Below are positions 46,169 to 57,610 of a stretch of DNA of 64,000 nt, piece after piece. Each line of letters starts with the position of its first letter. The first letter of the stretch is position 1. Below the pieces are notes generated by a model. The model searched no databases, was not told the DNA's origin, and was given only the letters and a program-made list of their open reading frames with translations. The stretch lies in contig JAULSU010000003.1 of assembly GCA_030512335.1 (NCBI GenBank), forward strand, positions 682,001-746,000. The letters run 5' to 3'. The stretch is from Immersiella caudata (taxonomy: Eukaryota; Ascomycota; Sordariomycetes; Sordariales; Lasiosphaeriaceae). A program made the translations under genes and the position numbers.

Positions 46169-46245
46169 CTCTCCCGCCGGGAATTGAACCCGGGTCTCAA
46201 GCGAAGTCGCCTCCCTTCAAGGAATGTCGTTCATCAAGCTGGAGC
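46169..46245 (-). pseudogene. tRNA-like remnant
   Basis: On the minus strand a perfect T arm (CCGGG, TTCAATT, CCCGG) is followed by CGGGAGA, as at the 3' end of a tRNA. Upstream, a loop CTTGAAG (anticodon TGA if real) has an imperfect stem. The only candidate 5' acceptor, TCTTGCT, pairs poorly. It is probably a broken tRNA whose original identity is unclear; Ser and Asp were considered. Confidence 0.4.
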
Positions 46246-46389
46246 AAGACGAAGTCGTTCATGGTTCAAGAGGAAGTCTTTTTTTCATGAATGAGAAAGT
46301 GACAAGCTCACATACTGGACACTATACTACGGAAGACTGTGTTGGTGTTTTTGCCACCGACGGTAGTTCGGGTCAGGGTGTCTGGGAGT

Positions 46390-46477
46390 CTCGGAAACGG
46401 GGGATCGAACCCCGGGCTGCTGAGGACTCAGGGTCGAACTTGAGAGTCAGCGATGTTGGCCACTTCACCATATCCGA
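46390..46477 (-). tRNA. tRNA-Glu (CTC) with 16-nt intron
   Basis: Acceptor TCGGATA pairs with TTTCCGA except for one T-T mismatch at pair 6-67. The anticodon stem GCTGA/TCAGC encloses CTCTCA, an intron at the canonical 37/38 position (46425-46440), and C. The T-arm is CGGGG/CCCCG with loop TTCGATC. No T-run is seen within about 80 nt downstream. Confidence 0.88.
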
Positions 46478-47004
46478 TTCGGTTGTTGAGAGGTGGAGGG
46501 GGAGGGGGTTATGTGGTGGGTGGGTGAGGGTGAGGAATGGAGAAGGCAAGGAGGTCAGGGGTTGGCTGGGAGGTTTCACTTTGAGGCCCACAGTTTTTGG
46601 ATTGGGTTGAGTTGGCCGAAGATTGAATTGGTTCCGATGGCAGTGGTCGGAGGCGCAGAGAGCTCCGACAATCTCAAAAAGAACCTTGACGGCTGCACTC
46701 ATCTGATCGGTTGCGAGGACTTTCACAATGTTGGACAAGGTGATCACACCGAGGAGCCTCAGCTCGATTTCTCTTTGTGTTGGAGGCTCGAGGCTCCTGC
46801 CGTTTCCTTCTGAGGGCAGCATCTGGTTGGTCCTCCCTGTGTGGGTCATTTCGGGGCCTGACTCCGCGACAGGTGGGTGCTCCGCTCTCAACGTCCCTGT
46901 TGACTCCACCATTCCTCCATTTCCTCCATCTTGATTCTCTCCCATCACACCCAGCGCCCGCACCGAAAGGGGACCTTCCGGGCACCTCTTTCAACAAATA
47001 ACAA
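46478..47004. other. spacer inside the tRNA cluster
   Basis: Separates the minus-strand and plus-strand tRNA genes. No further cloverleaf was recognised. Confidence 0.5.
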
Positions 47005-47075
47005 GCGTCAGTGGTTTAGTGGTAAAATCCATCGTTGCCATCGATGGGCTCCGCGTTGGATTCGCGGCTGACGCA
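47005..47075 (+). tRNA. tRNA-Gly (GCC), atypical T-loop
   Basis: 71 nt. Acceptor GCGTCAG/CTGACGC is perfect, discriminator A; anticodon stem CATCG/CGATG with loop TTGCCAT. The T-loop reads TTGGATT, so the near-universal C56 is G. This also weakens the internal B-box promoter. Confidence 0.85.
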
Positions 47076-47104
47076 TCGGTGATGGCTTCACAGCAATCAT
47101 CGAC

Positions 47105-47176
47105 GCCCGCTTGGCTCAGTGGTGGAGCGTATCACTAGTAATGACAAGGTCGTCAGTTCAATTCTGGCAGTGACCA
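47105..47176 (+). tRNA. tRNA-Thr (AGT), imperfect acceptor stem
   Basis: 72 nt, starting 29 nt after tRNA-Gly. The anticodon loop is CTAGTAA and the T-loop TTCAATT. Acceptor GCCCGCT against AGTGACC leaves mismatches at pairs 2-71 and 3-70, and the anticodon stem has an A-C mismatch. It may be a decaying copy. A TTTT follows at 47189-47192. Confidence 0.75.
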
Positions 47177-47188
47177 TCCAACATTTCC

Positions 47189-47192
47189 TTTT
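47189..47192 (+). terminator. Pol III T-run after the Gly/Thr tRNA pair
   Basis: Four T, the first T-run downstream of either plus-strand tRNA. Confidence 0.45.
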
Positions 47193-48079
47193 GCATCCGA
47201 CATCGAGCCACATGCACGGTCTGGCTGGAAAACATCACCCGAGACGAAGCTGATCAGCCTGGCGTTGGTTCGCCGGTTTGCAAGCCTCTGCCCTCCCCGA
47301 AGACCTTCGGTCTCTTGCTAGCGCGCAGTTTGCAGTATCAGAGCTAACTGCGCGCATTTGGGATTTGCAGTTGAGGCTCTTCGGTTGGTTTTGGTGCACC
47401 GAGCCAGACGCATGCATCCATCCATCACATCGGCAACCCGCGACGCTGGAAACTGGTGGCGCTAGCCACGTGCAGTGGCGTTTTTTGGCATACGCCATTT
47501 GCCAGGGAGCTTCCGATACTGGACGCCAGCTACCTTCGCGGTGATCGAGCGATACAAGTTCCAACCCGGCATGACCCCCTATTCGACAGGCGAGCCGTCG
47601 ACGTTGCTTATTCTTCCCCCCCTGGCCCTCCCCCAACACCCTGCCGCAGTGGCTGCCTCTCTGGTGCCCTCTTCGCCAACACGCCCCCTCTGAGAAACAA
47701 AATGACCAAGGGGCTCAGCCGGGCGCTGACGGGGGATGAGAATGGGACCAGGCCTCCCAGCAGCCCCCACGAGAGGGTCACCATTGACCTTAACCTCGTC
47801 GGCTCGCCGGGCGTGGTCACACAAGTCTACCCTTCTGTTCGGAGATCGGACTCGATGACCACGTCACCTGGAGCGATAATGTCGTCTGTCATGCCCAGCT
47901 GAGCAGGGATTCATGGGAAAAGTTGACAAAGAGGTCGAATCTGATGGCATATAAACCGACCTTCCTCATCACCCATGCAGCCACTGAGCACCCTCAACCA
48001 AAGCACAACTTCAGACATCGACCGACAAGCAACGACTCCTCTACATTTGAATTAGGACTCCAGCGTCGTCAGCTTTGCC
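47193..48079. other. intergenic, no gene seen
   Basis: Promoter side of the gene at 48080; overlapping short frames on both strands lack motifs. Confidence 0.5.
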
Positions 48080-48818
48080 ATGTCTTCGTCGAAAGCCCAC
48101 CGCGACCGTCACTCTTCCTCCCGGAGTCACAAGATCTCCAAGTCCTCCTCTGGTGGCTCGAGCAGCCGCGCTTCGGGACACAAAAGTTCCAAGTCCTCCG
48201 AGACCCAGTCTGGTGTCAGCTGCAAAGTTTCGATCAAGGTCGAGCCCCCGGTAATGGCCACTTTTAGCACTCCGCTCTACCCTTCCATTGTGGCCAAGGC
48301 CAAGTTCCACGGCCTTCCGAGCGATCAGGTCTGCTATACATACGCCCATGCTGTCCTCGTCGACGCTGCTGGCCAAACCTTGGACAACCAACTAGGAAAC
48401 AACGTTGTCGCGACTGGTGTTTTCTTGGAGGAGACCAGCTATACGGGTGGCAGCGGCGGCGGCGGCAGCGGTAGTGGCAGTGGCAGCGGTTCCAGCAACC
48501 GCAAGGGGTCTACCGAGCTCTACTACATCTTCCCGCATCTTCAGGTTCCGATACTCGGCGATTTCTTGATCCGCATCGACGTCCATCACTGCCTCCTTGT
48601 CCACAACGGCAGTTCCCTGATGGGCCAGGCCGAAACGAGGAACATCACTGTCGTTGAGGAAGTCTGCGCTCAAGAGTGGGGATGTAAGTATCTTCCAATT
48701 ATCCGCTCATTTTGCATCCTGCTGATACTGACTCTCTGTAGCTCAAGAAGAACGATGGATTCTCCAATGCTTCCGCAACCAGGGAGAAAATGTTCCCCAG
48801 GAACCACAGCCACACTAA
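48080..48818 (+). CDS. hypothetical protein, possible velvet-like fold
   Basis: Exons 48080-48683 and 48742-48818 (58-nt intron, phase 1) give 226 residues. A Ser/His/Lys-rich N-terminus (about 50 residues) leads to a beta-rich region: VSIKVEPP, YPSIVAKAKFHG, CYTYAHAVLVDAAG, GVFLEETSY. After a Gly/Ser stretch with GSGSGSGS it continues ELYYIFPHLQVPILGDFLIRIDVHH and ETRNITVVEE. The 'YYIFPxLxVxxxGxFxLR' step resembles the velvet domain of fungal development regulators. The typical velvet DNA-contact segments were not seen, so the assignment is tentative. Exon 2 adds a short tail ending PQPH. Confidence 0.6.
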
Positions 48819-51035
48819 CGGTACCATTAGCAGGCTGCGCTCCTCCTCGGTTCGACTTTTTGCTAGGTCTACTCGCCGCCAACGGAATACATGCTCCTTT
48901 TAGGGTCACGGCATCATTTTACGCGGAGTCGGTTAAACGGGACATTCCTTTGGTTCACTGTGTGTCTTTTAGGATCGTTGCATATCACCGGACCGGCGGA
49001 AAATGGGTAATGGGTCGGAAAACTTCCATTGGGATGCATTTCGAGCACGGGAAACGGCCAGTTACAGGTATTAGCTTTGGTCTTGCTTTCAGGTCTTGCT
49101 TTCACATCCCTAATCTCCCCTGAACTATTTTTCAAAACCAAGTAGCCTCAGCATACAATACAATATCACCATTTCGGCTCCATTCTGAGTTCCCCCCTTT
49201 TTGGATATCGAACCTCGAAGATCGTCCCTCTGTGCAACAAACAATCCCCAAAGTCCCCCCTAACTTTGGGGAAATTCACAGTGTGCACACTCCTCGGTGG
49301 TGAAGCCCACCTCACTGATCCCATGCCCACGTCCAGGCAGCTGCCAATCCCCGACGTCGACAGGCGCCACCAAAATGCAGCCCAAGCCAAGGAAAAAGAA
49401 ATAGCCGCTGACGTAGCGTAATAATTGACAAGGGAAACACAGTAAACGGACAAAAAAAATCAAAAAAAACAGGGCACGTTTATCGTATGCCGAATGCACG
49501 AAGCTGATTGGTGAATCGTCATCACATCGGCTGTCACTCAAAAAGTAGGGGTCCTTTTTTAGCCCTGACCGTCGTTCCTACAACTTGGCTTCCCATCAAC
49601 GAACGATAGACCCTGCGGATTCAGCCCTTTCAGCATGCACCCCTCCTCCCGGTATTCTCACTGGTGTGAAGTCGGCAACCCGCGCCATCATCCGGATGTC
49701 AAATTTCAATTGCCATATAAAGGCGGGTACCTGGCAGAGGCCCGAAGAAAAGCCAGCAGATTTCCAGGCATGCGGGATCCGGAAAGGCGTAACTTTTTGT
49801 CCAATGAGCTCCAGTCGTAAAGGAACGGGAGGTCCAAACGCCCCCGATCGATGGGACGGGGTCAGCCTTCCGGGTTGGGGGGTCACAGATCGCGGCGGGG
49901 GTTATTGGCTGGGGTGGATTTTAATGAAATTGGAGCTAGGTTGGGAGAGGTTTAGTTTGGATGAGGTGGTGGATGGTATGTAAGTTGTCGGGTCTTGGCT
50001 TTTTACGGTGGTGTGATGAGAGACGGAAAGGATCGTCGTTTTTCACCCTACGAACGGTGGGGACTGTTGAGGTACCTACTGGGCGCCTTACCGGTGTAAA
50101 AAGGGGCTGGCCAAGGGGGAAGGTTAGGTATCCTGCCAGATTTTTTTTTCCCTCTCGGTCTTTGTTTTTTTTTCAATCCCCAAAGAGTGAGACCAACGGC
50201 TGCAATGCAACGCGTCAACTGTGCAACCCAATTGTGCACTTTTGAGCTGTTAGGGGTAGGTAAAGAGAGACACTCCGCCGCCGCCCCTGTCTCAGCCACC
50301 CAGCTCGTCAACGCCGCAGGCGAGGAGTGGTAAAAAAAAAAAAAAAGGGCGTGGGGTTTCCCGTCAAGTTGGTCTGGGGCTTTTTTTGAGTAACGATCTT
50401 GCTGCTGACGTCAGTATCGTGTTTTACCTCTGGTCCCTGGATCGTCACTGGGCGTGGTGTTGGGCGGAAGATTCCAGTGCCAAGACCGGGAGGGTGAACT
50501 TCCGTTCTTAAAACAAACCTGCCCTGAACACAGACAGATTTTCGATTCACAGATTGCGGGGATTTCGGGTCTGAATCGTCTGAGTTTCTTTGGTTGCATG
50601 CTGGTCGCTCGGCTCTAACCGAGCGGAAGAAGCAATACTTGCATATATCACGAGTTCCCACCTTGGGTAGCCTTGGAATAGGAGATTGAATACGACGACA
50701 CGGGGCTTGGATACGGACCTGGAGGCGTCAGGAGGACGATGTCGTCGGCATGTCGTGCCACCATCCATCACCTGCATTGCGGGTCAGCTCGGCTGGTGAC
50801 ACTTACACAACCGGTACCGGTACTGCGGCACCGGATCTTGGCCACTCCTTTTCTCGGGATTCGCAATGGCTGAGACGGTGGTCGGTTCGAGGAAGCCAGG
50901 CCAAGGTTCGTTGTGGTACGGTACTTTAGGGAAATATTTCTAGCGCGCCTATGTATGGATGTTATTGATCCTGGATGGCTCGGATTCCCGAGGGGTTTCG
51001 GATCTGGTGATGCACTGCAGCCCTATCGGCACTGA

Positions 51036-51065
51036 GAAGGGGATACTCAGGAAGGGGATACTCAG
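51036..51065. repeat. perfect tandem duplication of 15 bp
   Basis: Two adjacent identical copies of GAAGGGGATACTCAG. Confidence 0.9.
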
Positions 51066-52990
51066 GATTGTCGGAGAGATTCGGGTTTTCGCCAGGAACA
51101 TGGCTGCTTGTCATACATCGAGAATGACATCTTCCGTGTCGGGAAAGTGAGGCTCTGGTAGTGAGGGGATTCAACTGAATACAGTGACATGTTCCGTTCA
51201 TTATACAGTCATTTTCTACTTACCACACCGCGTCGTGTCTGGCATGGAGACGACTGTTTTTCACCGTAGGCTTACCCCTCTTGCGTCTTCTTTTCAAGTA
51301 TCTATTTTGATGGGGTTCAACTCGGACGAACTTAATTATCTCCTTGCCCTTCTCCTTGAATTTGCACTGTGCATCCCCAGCTCTCATCATGCATGTCTCC
51401 AAAATGCTTGTTTCATCACTGGCCCAAGCCCGAGCCGCGTGGCACGGCTATGCCCGAGGTCCGGTGTCGTGATGAAGCCTTGGCCCAGAAGCCAATGACG
51501 ATGGATCGGATGAAAGTTCGACCATCTGTAGCGTGCCTGAGCAATGTGATTACTCGGGCATACTTCCCCCGCCTACTCTGAATCTGGAAAACAAATCCGT
51601 AGCTCCACATTCATGAATGCAACGCGTCCTTTTCAAGTTCCCAATGAAACCTCCCCCCCCTTCCCATCCCCCCAACGAGCACATTGCATATGCGAATCTG
51701 ATCGGACATGAAACGACCCAGTCATTCCTCGAAGTTAATTCGACAGCATTTCAAGGCAGTTGTCGCCATCACTGGTGCCGAGACACTCCTGGGGGGACAC
51801 AGCATGAGGTAGAGCGTCACCTGCGCCTTTGACTCCGTCCGGATACATCATCCCGCATCTCCGAGCCAGCCACAACCAGGAATTACCAACCATTAACATG
51901 CTGGTAAACTGAAGATTAGTGATCTGTAGATCTGAGTTATCGCTAACGTTGCTCGTGGCGTCTCATCCTCACCCCTCTATTCGAGGACAGAAAAGCCCCC
52001 TATGTCAGTCGGCACACTGAGACCCTGAACTGGCACTATCGGACCACTGTACTTATCTCCGACGGCGGCGACGTGTCTCAAGCCCCCGGCGGCAAAACGC
52101 CATTCTGCGAGGGCCGTATGAGCCGCTTCGTCCTAGCGTCATGCCGGCTTTGCCGGCTCAGTGAGCCCGGAAGTGACTTGAATTTGGCACCTGCACCTAC
52201 ACCCGTCACGATACCACTGATACAGAGCCGACGGTCCAATTCAACAACCACAGGATATCCCCGCCTCGAAGTCGATAGGTCCAAAACTGTGATGAGGCTG
52301 CAGGGGAGCCAACCTCCATCCCACCCCCAAACTGAGCCCCCCCACCCCATCCCATCCCAAATTATCCATCCTCCTTTTAGAACCCCCCCAAATACGCGAC
52401 AGCATCCATTCAAGTCTCCACAGACTCACCCAGAGCGCCCGTTTGCCTGAGCCCATGTGAGGCTCTGTCGGAGTAACCCATTCAGGGGGTTTGTTTACTT
52501 GCTATTCCCCCGACCCAACACCTGCCCTCCTCAGTCAGTAACAGCGAGACATCCTCAACTACAAAATCTAACGAAGAGACATTAGAAAAGATAGAACAAG
52601 TCTCCCTACGCTAATTGGTGGCGGGTGTGGGGCTCGACTCGATCTCCGCCTCCCACCCATATGAAAAGTGAGACACGCTGAAGCAGCATGAACGACGATA
52701 ACTTACTAATACTCTACTCATCAAACGATATCTTGCACGAAGCGGAATAACAGGTAGCCATTGACTCCCTGACGCTGTCCCTGAGTGGACGACGTAAGCG
52801 GTGCAAGGGTTAAAAAAGGTGGCCACCCATCGCTTCGGTCTCCAGCCAGCCTCGCCTCCCTTTTCCGCGGCCTACGGAGGCTTGTTGTGTCTAAGGGGTT
52901 GGTCGACTCGCTGAATGTCGCTTCTAGTTTCCACTTTGGGCAAAATCTTCCTTGCCTGGGAAAAGGCACGCAACTCTTCTCAATCCCGCC

Positions 52991-53017
52991 CACTCCCACT
53001 CCCACTCCCACTCCCAC
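52991..53017. repeat. CACTCC hexanucleotide microsatellite
   Basis: Four and a half uninterrupted copies. Confidence 0.9.
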
Positions 53018-53570
53018 GGCCTTCCACTCCTGCTCACTACCACCCACACTGTCACCTGCAACCAAAAGCAGAACGATAGCTTCCGAACCAAACTCCCGCT
53101 ATTGAGGTACTGTTACATATATAGAAATACAAAACTGCGCCATCTGAAGCCTCGCCGACGCTGGATAGCGGCCAAAGTCATTAAGCCATGGCGAACCATA
53201 CCGCCTCTGCATTTTATTCCTTGGCCGAAGGGGCCCATAAACCCGGTACTCCTTTCCGTCCCAATTCCCGTCCGCGCTGCCCTGCCGAAGCCCTCTCCCC
53301 AGAAAGGATGAAACCAACCCCCAAAGATAATCTGCGGTACTCGGCGAGAGTCCAGCTTCCTGGACCCTGCCTGGAGTGATACCCATTGATGGATGAGGGG
53401 GTACCAAGTCTTCCGCCCCGTAATGACTAAAGGAAATGATGAGCTGATCACTGTGTTCAGCGCTGCTGCCGCTTCGCCTTGTGTTCTTCGATTGGAGATA
53501 GTGGGTCGGGTGAGCCATTTGCACGACGCAACGAAGTGGCTTTAGGGGTCGACACCGTCTCCTTGGCGTC

Positions 53571-54552
53571 CTAAGCGGCAGCGGCGGTGCTGCTGTGCCT
53601 GGGTCGCTTGCGCACGCTGCTGGAGGCAGGGTGCATCTTCTCGTTGCGCTCGCGCTTGAGCTTCTCGTCGAGGACGCGGGCTGTGAAGAAAGTATGTTAG
53701 CAAACGCTTTTGGGGGTTGGACACTGAACCAAGACATACTGAGCACGTCGTAGCCGAACTGGGGGAACTCTAAGCAGATGGCGCGGAACTCGTCCTCGGC
53801 CTCGGCGCGGAGGGTGTGACTGCGCGTGGCCCAAAAGTTGGCGACCGGAGCGCGGATCGAGGTGTCATCCTTGCTGGTGAACTCGTAGACGTAGCGCGCG
53901 TAGGCAATCTCGCCCTTTGCAGTTGAGTTGACGCAGTGGATCTTGCTGGAGGCGAGGTTCTTGAGATGAAGCAGACCGAACTTCTCGGCAAGCGTGTAGA
54001 CCTTGGCGTGCTTGAGAAGCTGGTCGCCGCTCGCATCGACCTCGGGAATCGATGGGTCCTTCTCCAGCGTGCGCTGGCCAGGCACCTTCTTGGGGAAGTA
54101 GTCGCCCGTGTAGAGGAACTCGAGGAAGCATCCAACGGCACCGAGGTCCTCGCCGGGGAGCTCAATCTGGCGGGGCTGTGGCTAACATGTTAGTTGGCTT
54201 TAATGCTCGGGGAGGAGAGGAGGGGAAGCTGGTGACGTACGCTGCCATCGTCAGTGAACTCGGCGCACTGATCGGCGAAGAAGGTGCTCTGGGTCAACAG
54301 GCCTTGATGCGCTGTCAAGATGTGCTCGTTATCGCCGCTGCCAACTAGAAGCGTAACGATGGGGCTCGCCAGGTACTGGAGGAAGCCGACGCGCGGCTCA
54401 GTGACGACCTCGGTGGCATCGGCGAAAGACTGCTCCGCGCCGTTAGCGGCGGTGGGGGTCTCGTCATTGCCAGCGCCCTCGGCCATCTCGACGTCGGCGG
54501 TTGTGCTGGCGCGGGCGTCCTCCGGGTCCTCCTCGTGAAAGCCATCAGCCAT
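53571..54552 (-). CDS. BTB/POZ domain protein
   Basis: Minus-strand exons 54552-54241, 54181-53740 and 53680-53571 (introns of 59 nt, phases 0 and 1) give 287 residues. An acidic disordered N-terminus (about 45 residues) is followed by a BTB fold at roughly 55-150: PIVTLLVGSGDNEHILTAHQGLLTQSTFF, then IELPGEDLGAVGCFLEFLYTGDYFP, YTLAEKFGLLHLKNLA. Fungal proteins of this shape are numerous; some act as Cul3 substrate adaptors, others have unknown roles. The C-terminus is basic (KRERNEKM...VRKRPRH), perhaps a nuclear signal. Both introns have clear GTACGT/GTATGT donors and CTAAC branch sites. Confidence 0.88.
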
Positions 54553-55385
54553 TGCGCCGATTTATTTGTCGTGCTAAGGTGCGATGAACGATGAAGATGT
54601 CTGCTGTCGGAAGAGCATAGACGAAACGATGGGCGAAGAAATGAAGGGCCGCTGAGAGGAAGCCGTTTGTTGGAGAAGGATGAGACTTTTCGGTGGGCCG
54701 CGGAAAGAAACGGTTCAGAAGCGCTAGCTACCGGCAGTGGCCAACTCAATTGGAAGGAGCGACGGTTTGGTTTGTTGGTGGACTGCGGAGGTGTTGCAAG
54801 AAACCCATTGTTGAAGTGGGGGCTGGCGCAGCGATGGGGAGCTGCCTGTCAGCTTTGGCTGGCCGAGTTATCGAAACGACCAGGATAAGCTCCCCCGCCA
54901 AGTGGTCCAAGCTCCACCAGCTAGAGCTTCTTTTCGGAAGAAACCACCTGCCAAGCATCATGGACGGGAGCACAATCACAGGACCCAGAATGAGTTCACA
55001 CTGATAACAGCAGTTCGCAGATAAAGCTCCGGCTACTCTGGAGGTGGATTGGCTATATAAATGGTCGGGTATGTAATCGGGAAATAATGTACAGAAAGGA
55101 CCTCAAATGTTCCATATGGAGCCCTTTGAGATTCCGAAAGCAACCAACCTAAACGCCTCGCTCCGTTCAAGCCTCGATACAACGTTGGCCGAAACCAACC
55201 GACCTCCCCACCCAGAATATTGCGCGATATGCGCACGCCTAACCACACCCTGGCGAACAAATCCGTAATAGACATTAAATCCATGGCCTGCTGGCTGACA
55301 GCCTTCCTGACAGTGAGGATCGGTCATCGTTCCGGCAAATGGCCTCCTCGTGCTGCAACATTGCGCAGCAATTGTATTCATGCTC
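54553..55385. other. intergenic, no gene seen
   Basis: Promoter side of the BTB gene and 3' flank of the Set9 gene. Confidence 0.5.
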
Positions 55386-57610
55386 TCACTCCCCACCGAC
55401 TTTGGCAGTTACCCTTCTAGCGCGACCACTACGTCGCAGTCCAGTTGCGGTCGCCTCTTCGCTGTCCGCCTCGCTTCGGACGGTTGGTTTCCCACGCGCA
55501 CCCTGCTTGTTGCACTGTTCTTCCTCCTCCATCGGCTCCTGGCCGGTGCTGGGCCGCGCCTTCCAGTGCTTGCGTCCCCGGATCCTAGCTTCGTCCTCGG
55601 GATCCAAAAAGCGATTGATGAGTCGGTGGTCAAGAATCCGTTCCTCCCGGTCTCCCGGACCAGCGGGCTGCGTCTTGGGCCACACGTAGCCGTAGAGCTT
55701 GGAGTGACGTTCGCAACGAGGGCAACTGATTTTAGTGAAGTAGGCGTCCTGCTGAACAAACGCGGCACGGCAATTGGTGCAGTGAACCCAGGCTGATTCC
55801 GCGACCGAAAGCAAGGCGGGAGTCAAGACGTAGTCTCCGCGCACACGGCGCAGCTTTGGTGGCGCCATTGAGGAGGCCCTGCTGCTAGTTGATGGTCCCC
55901 TAGATACCGACTTTGCAATTTCCCGTGGAACAGCTGCTCTTGTCTTCGTCCGACCACGCCCGGGCGCCTTGGATGGTGTTTCGTCGATGCCAAAAGTATC
56001 GGCCTCGTCATTGGCACTTGGAGTGCACATCGACGGAGTTGCAACCGGCGAGGAGAGCTGGGACAACTGGCTGGCAGCAAGAATAGAATCGACTGCAGCC
56101 GCTAGAGAAACCGGCTTGGGTGTGAGTTCAGTGTCGGTACTGGGGCTGAGTACTGAGCTCTCAAGCATGGGTGGGGTCGGGAGGATTTCCGTTGCGCATC
56201 CGCTGGCGACTACTATCGCCTCGGGAATCGCCTGCACCTGAATCTCGCTGCCTTCTTCCTCGCGCTTCAGCCCTTCCATGACTGCCTTCACTGGGGCCGG
56301 ATGCGGTGACAATGCCAATGGCATGGGGCTCTCCGCCTCGGGAGAGGTGGCCTCCGTTGTGCTCCCATTGTCTGCATCGGACATGATCGAGTCCCCAGCC
56401 AATGCTGATGCAGAGGACTCTCTGGAGCTGGCAGATCCAAGAGCAATCGGAATGACCTCATAGGGCACTGTCTTCTGCCTCTTCGCGGGAGTAACGGGAG
56501 GGGTAAGGGCCGAGAGATCTCGCTTGCGCTTCCCCGAAATGGCAGAACATCTAACTGTAGTGGTAGTGGTCGAGTCGACTGTTGATGCGCGATCTCCAAG
56601 CAATATCTGACTTCGCCTGCTCTTGAGCACACGCGGCCGGAGGTCCGGGGTGACCGATGGGGCCCTTGACCCCGCGCCCGTCACGCTCTCGTCACGTCTC
56701 CTTCGGCGCAACGAATAGCCTTGAGCCGCGCCGACGCCGTCCGTCTCAATGCTGTTTTGAATCGATGACCCGTCGATGTCAGATTTCCAGCCGTTGGCTC
56801 CCTTAAGCTCGCAAGTGTGGCAGAGGCACTCGCAATTGTCCTCGCCAAAGTAGCTGTCGCTGTAGCTGACGGTGATTTCATCTCCAACCTGAATGTCCCT
56901 GCACGCGATGATCTCAATCGCTGCTTGCCCCCTAGTAACGAGCCTGGCATTGGCGTTGCAATCATGGTTGGCGAATCGAGCGGGGCCCATGAACAAACTC
57001 GTCGATTTGCTTCGACTGCTGACGACCAAACTGAAATCCTTCTTGCGGAGAGACATTTCAGCTTCCTCCTCCGGCGTAATCACCACTTGAATGCCCGCCA
57101 AATATTTGATGGTCTCATTGCGCTTGATGTAACGGCGCGCAGTGACACTTGCCTCGTGCGTCGAAATGGTGTATCGATTGGTCGTGTTCACTTCGAAAGG
57201 GCAATCCGGGAGGTAGATTGACATGTACCGCCGCAGATGCGCCTTGAAATCTTCCTTCTCTTTTGGTGTCTTCAGTCGGCCATAGAATCTCTTCAGGCCG
57301 TCGGTAGCCAGAAGCTTCTCCTCCGCTAGGGTGAGATCTGGAGTAACAATTAAGTCGGTCTGGATAATCCTGGTGACATCCTCCTCTCTGACGCCTCGCG
57401 ACGGATGGTAGGAGGTGCGATTTTTCGGAATTGTCGCCCAATAGTAGACCTATGGTTTCGGTCAACAGGAATCCTGACGAGAAGGGTCAGCACCGATCGG
57501 AGCAAACTCACATGGTCCACCAAGGCATCCGTCAAGATATCATCGTAAGAAGAAAGTTGCGCCAATGTCAGCGGCTGCTTCTTCGCAGCGGCCGGCGAAG
57601 CGCGAGGCAT
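55386..57610 (-). CDS. set9: Set9/Kmt5-type histone H4K20 methyltransferase
   Basis: Nuclear SET enzyme of the Suv4-20 family that methylates histone H4 Lys20. Minus-strand exons 57610-57512 and 57449-55386 (62-nt intron, phase 0) give 720 residues. The start MPRASPAAAKKQPLTLAQLSSYDDILTDALVDH is the conserved N-terminal helix, continuing after the splice with VYYWATIPKNR. The SET domain spans about 115-235: FANHDC at 192-197 and ITVSYSDSYFG near 226-235, followed by CECLCHTC at 239-246. The long middle is disordered. A C-terminal zinc-ribbon-like segment (VHCTNCRAAF, ISCPRCERHSKLYGYVWPK) is also a family feature. It diverges from the mitochondrial uL14 gene across 1.2 kb. Confidence 0.95.

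Larger units (their letters stand above)
48819..53570. other. gene-poor region, 4.7 kb
   Basis: No conserved coding frame, tRNA or transposon was recognised on either strand. It contains homopolymer runs near 50330, a perfect 15-bp duplication (51036-51065) and a CACTCC microsatellite (52991-53017). Its right end is the 3' flank of the BTB gene. Confidence 0.5.

Noticed and set aside
52073..52450. 125-codon frame ending in a Pro/His-rich tail
   Set aside because: Low complexity, no ATG context or domain, and equally open frames on the other strand.
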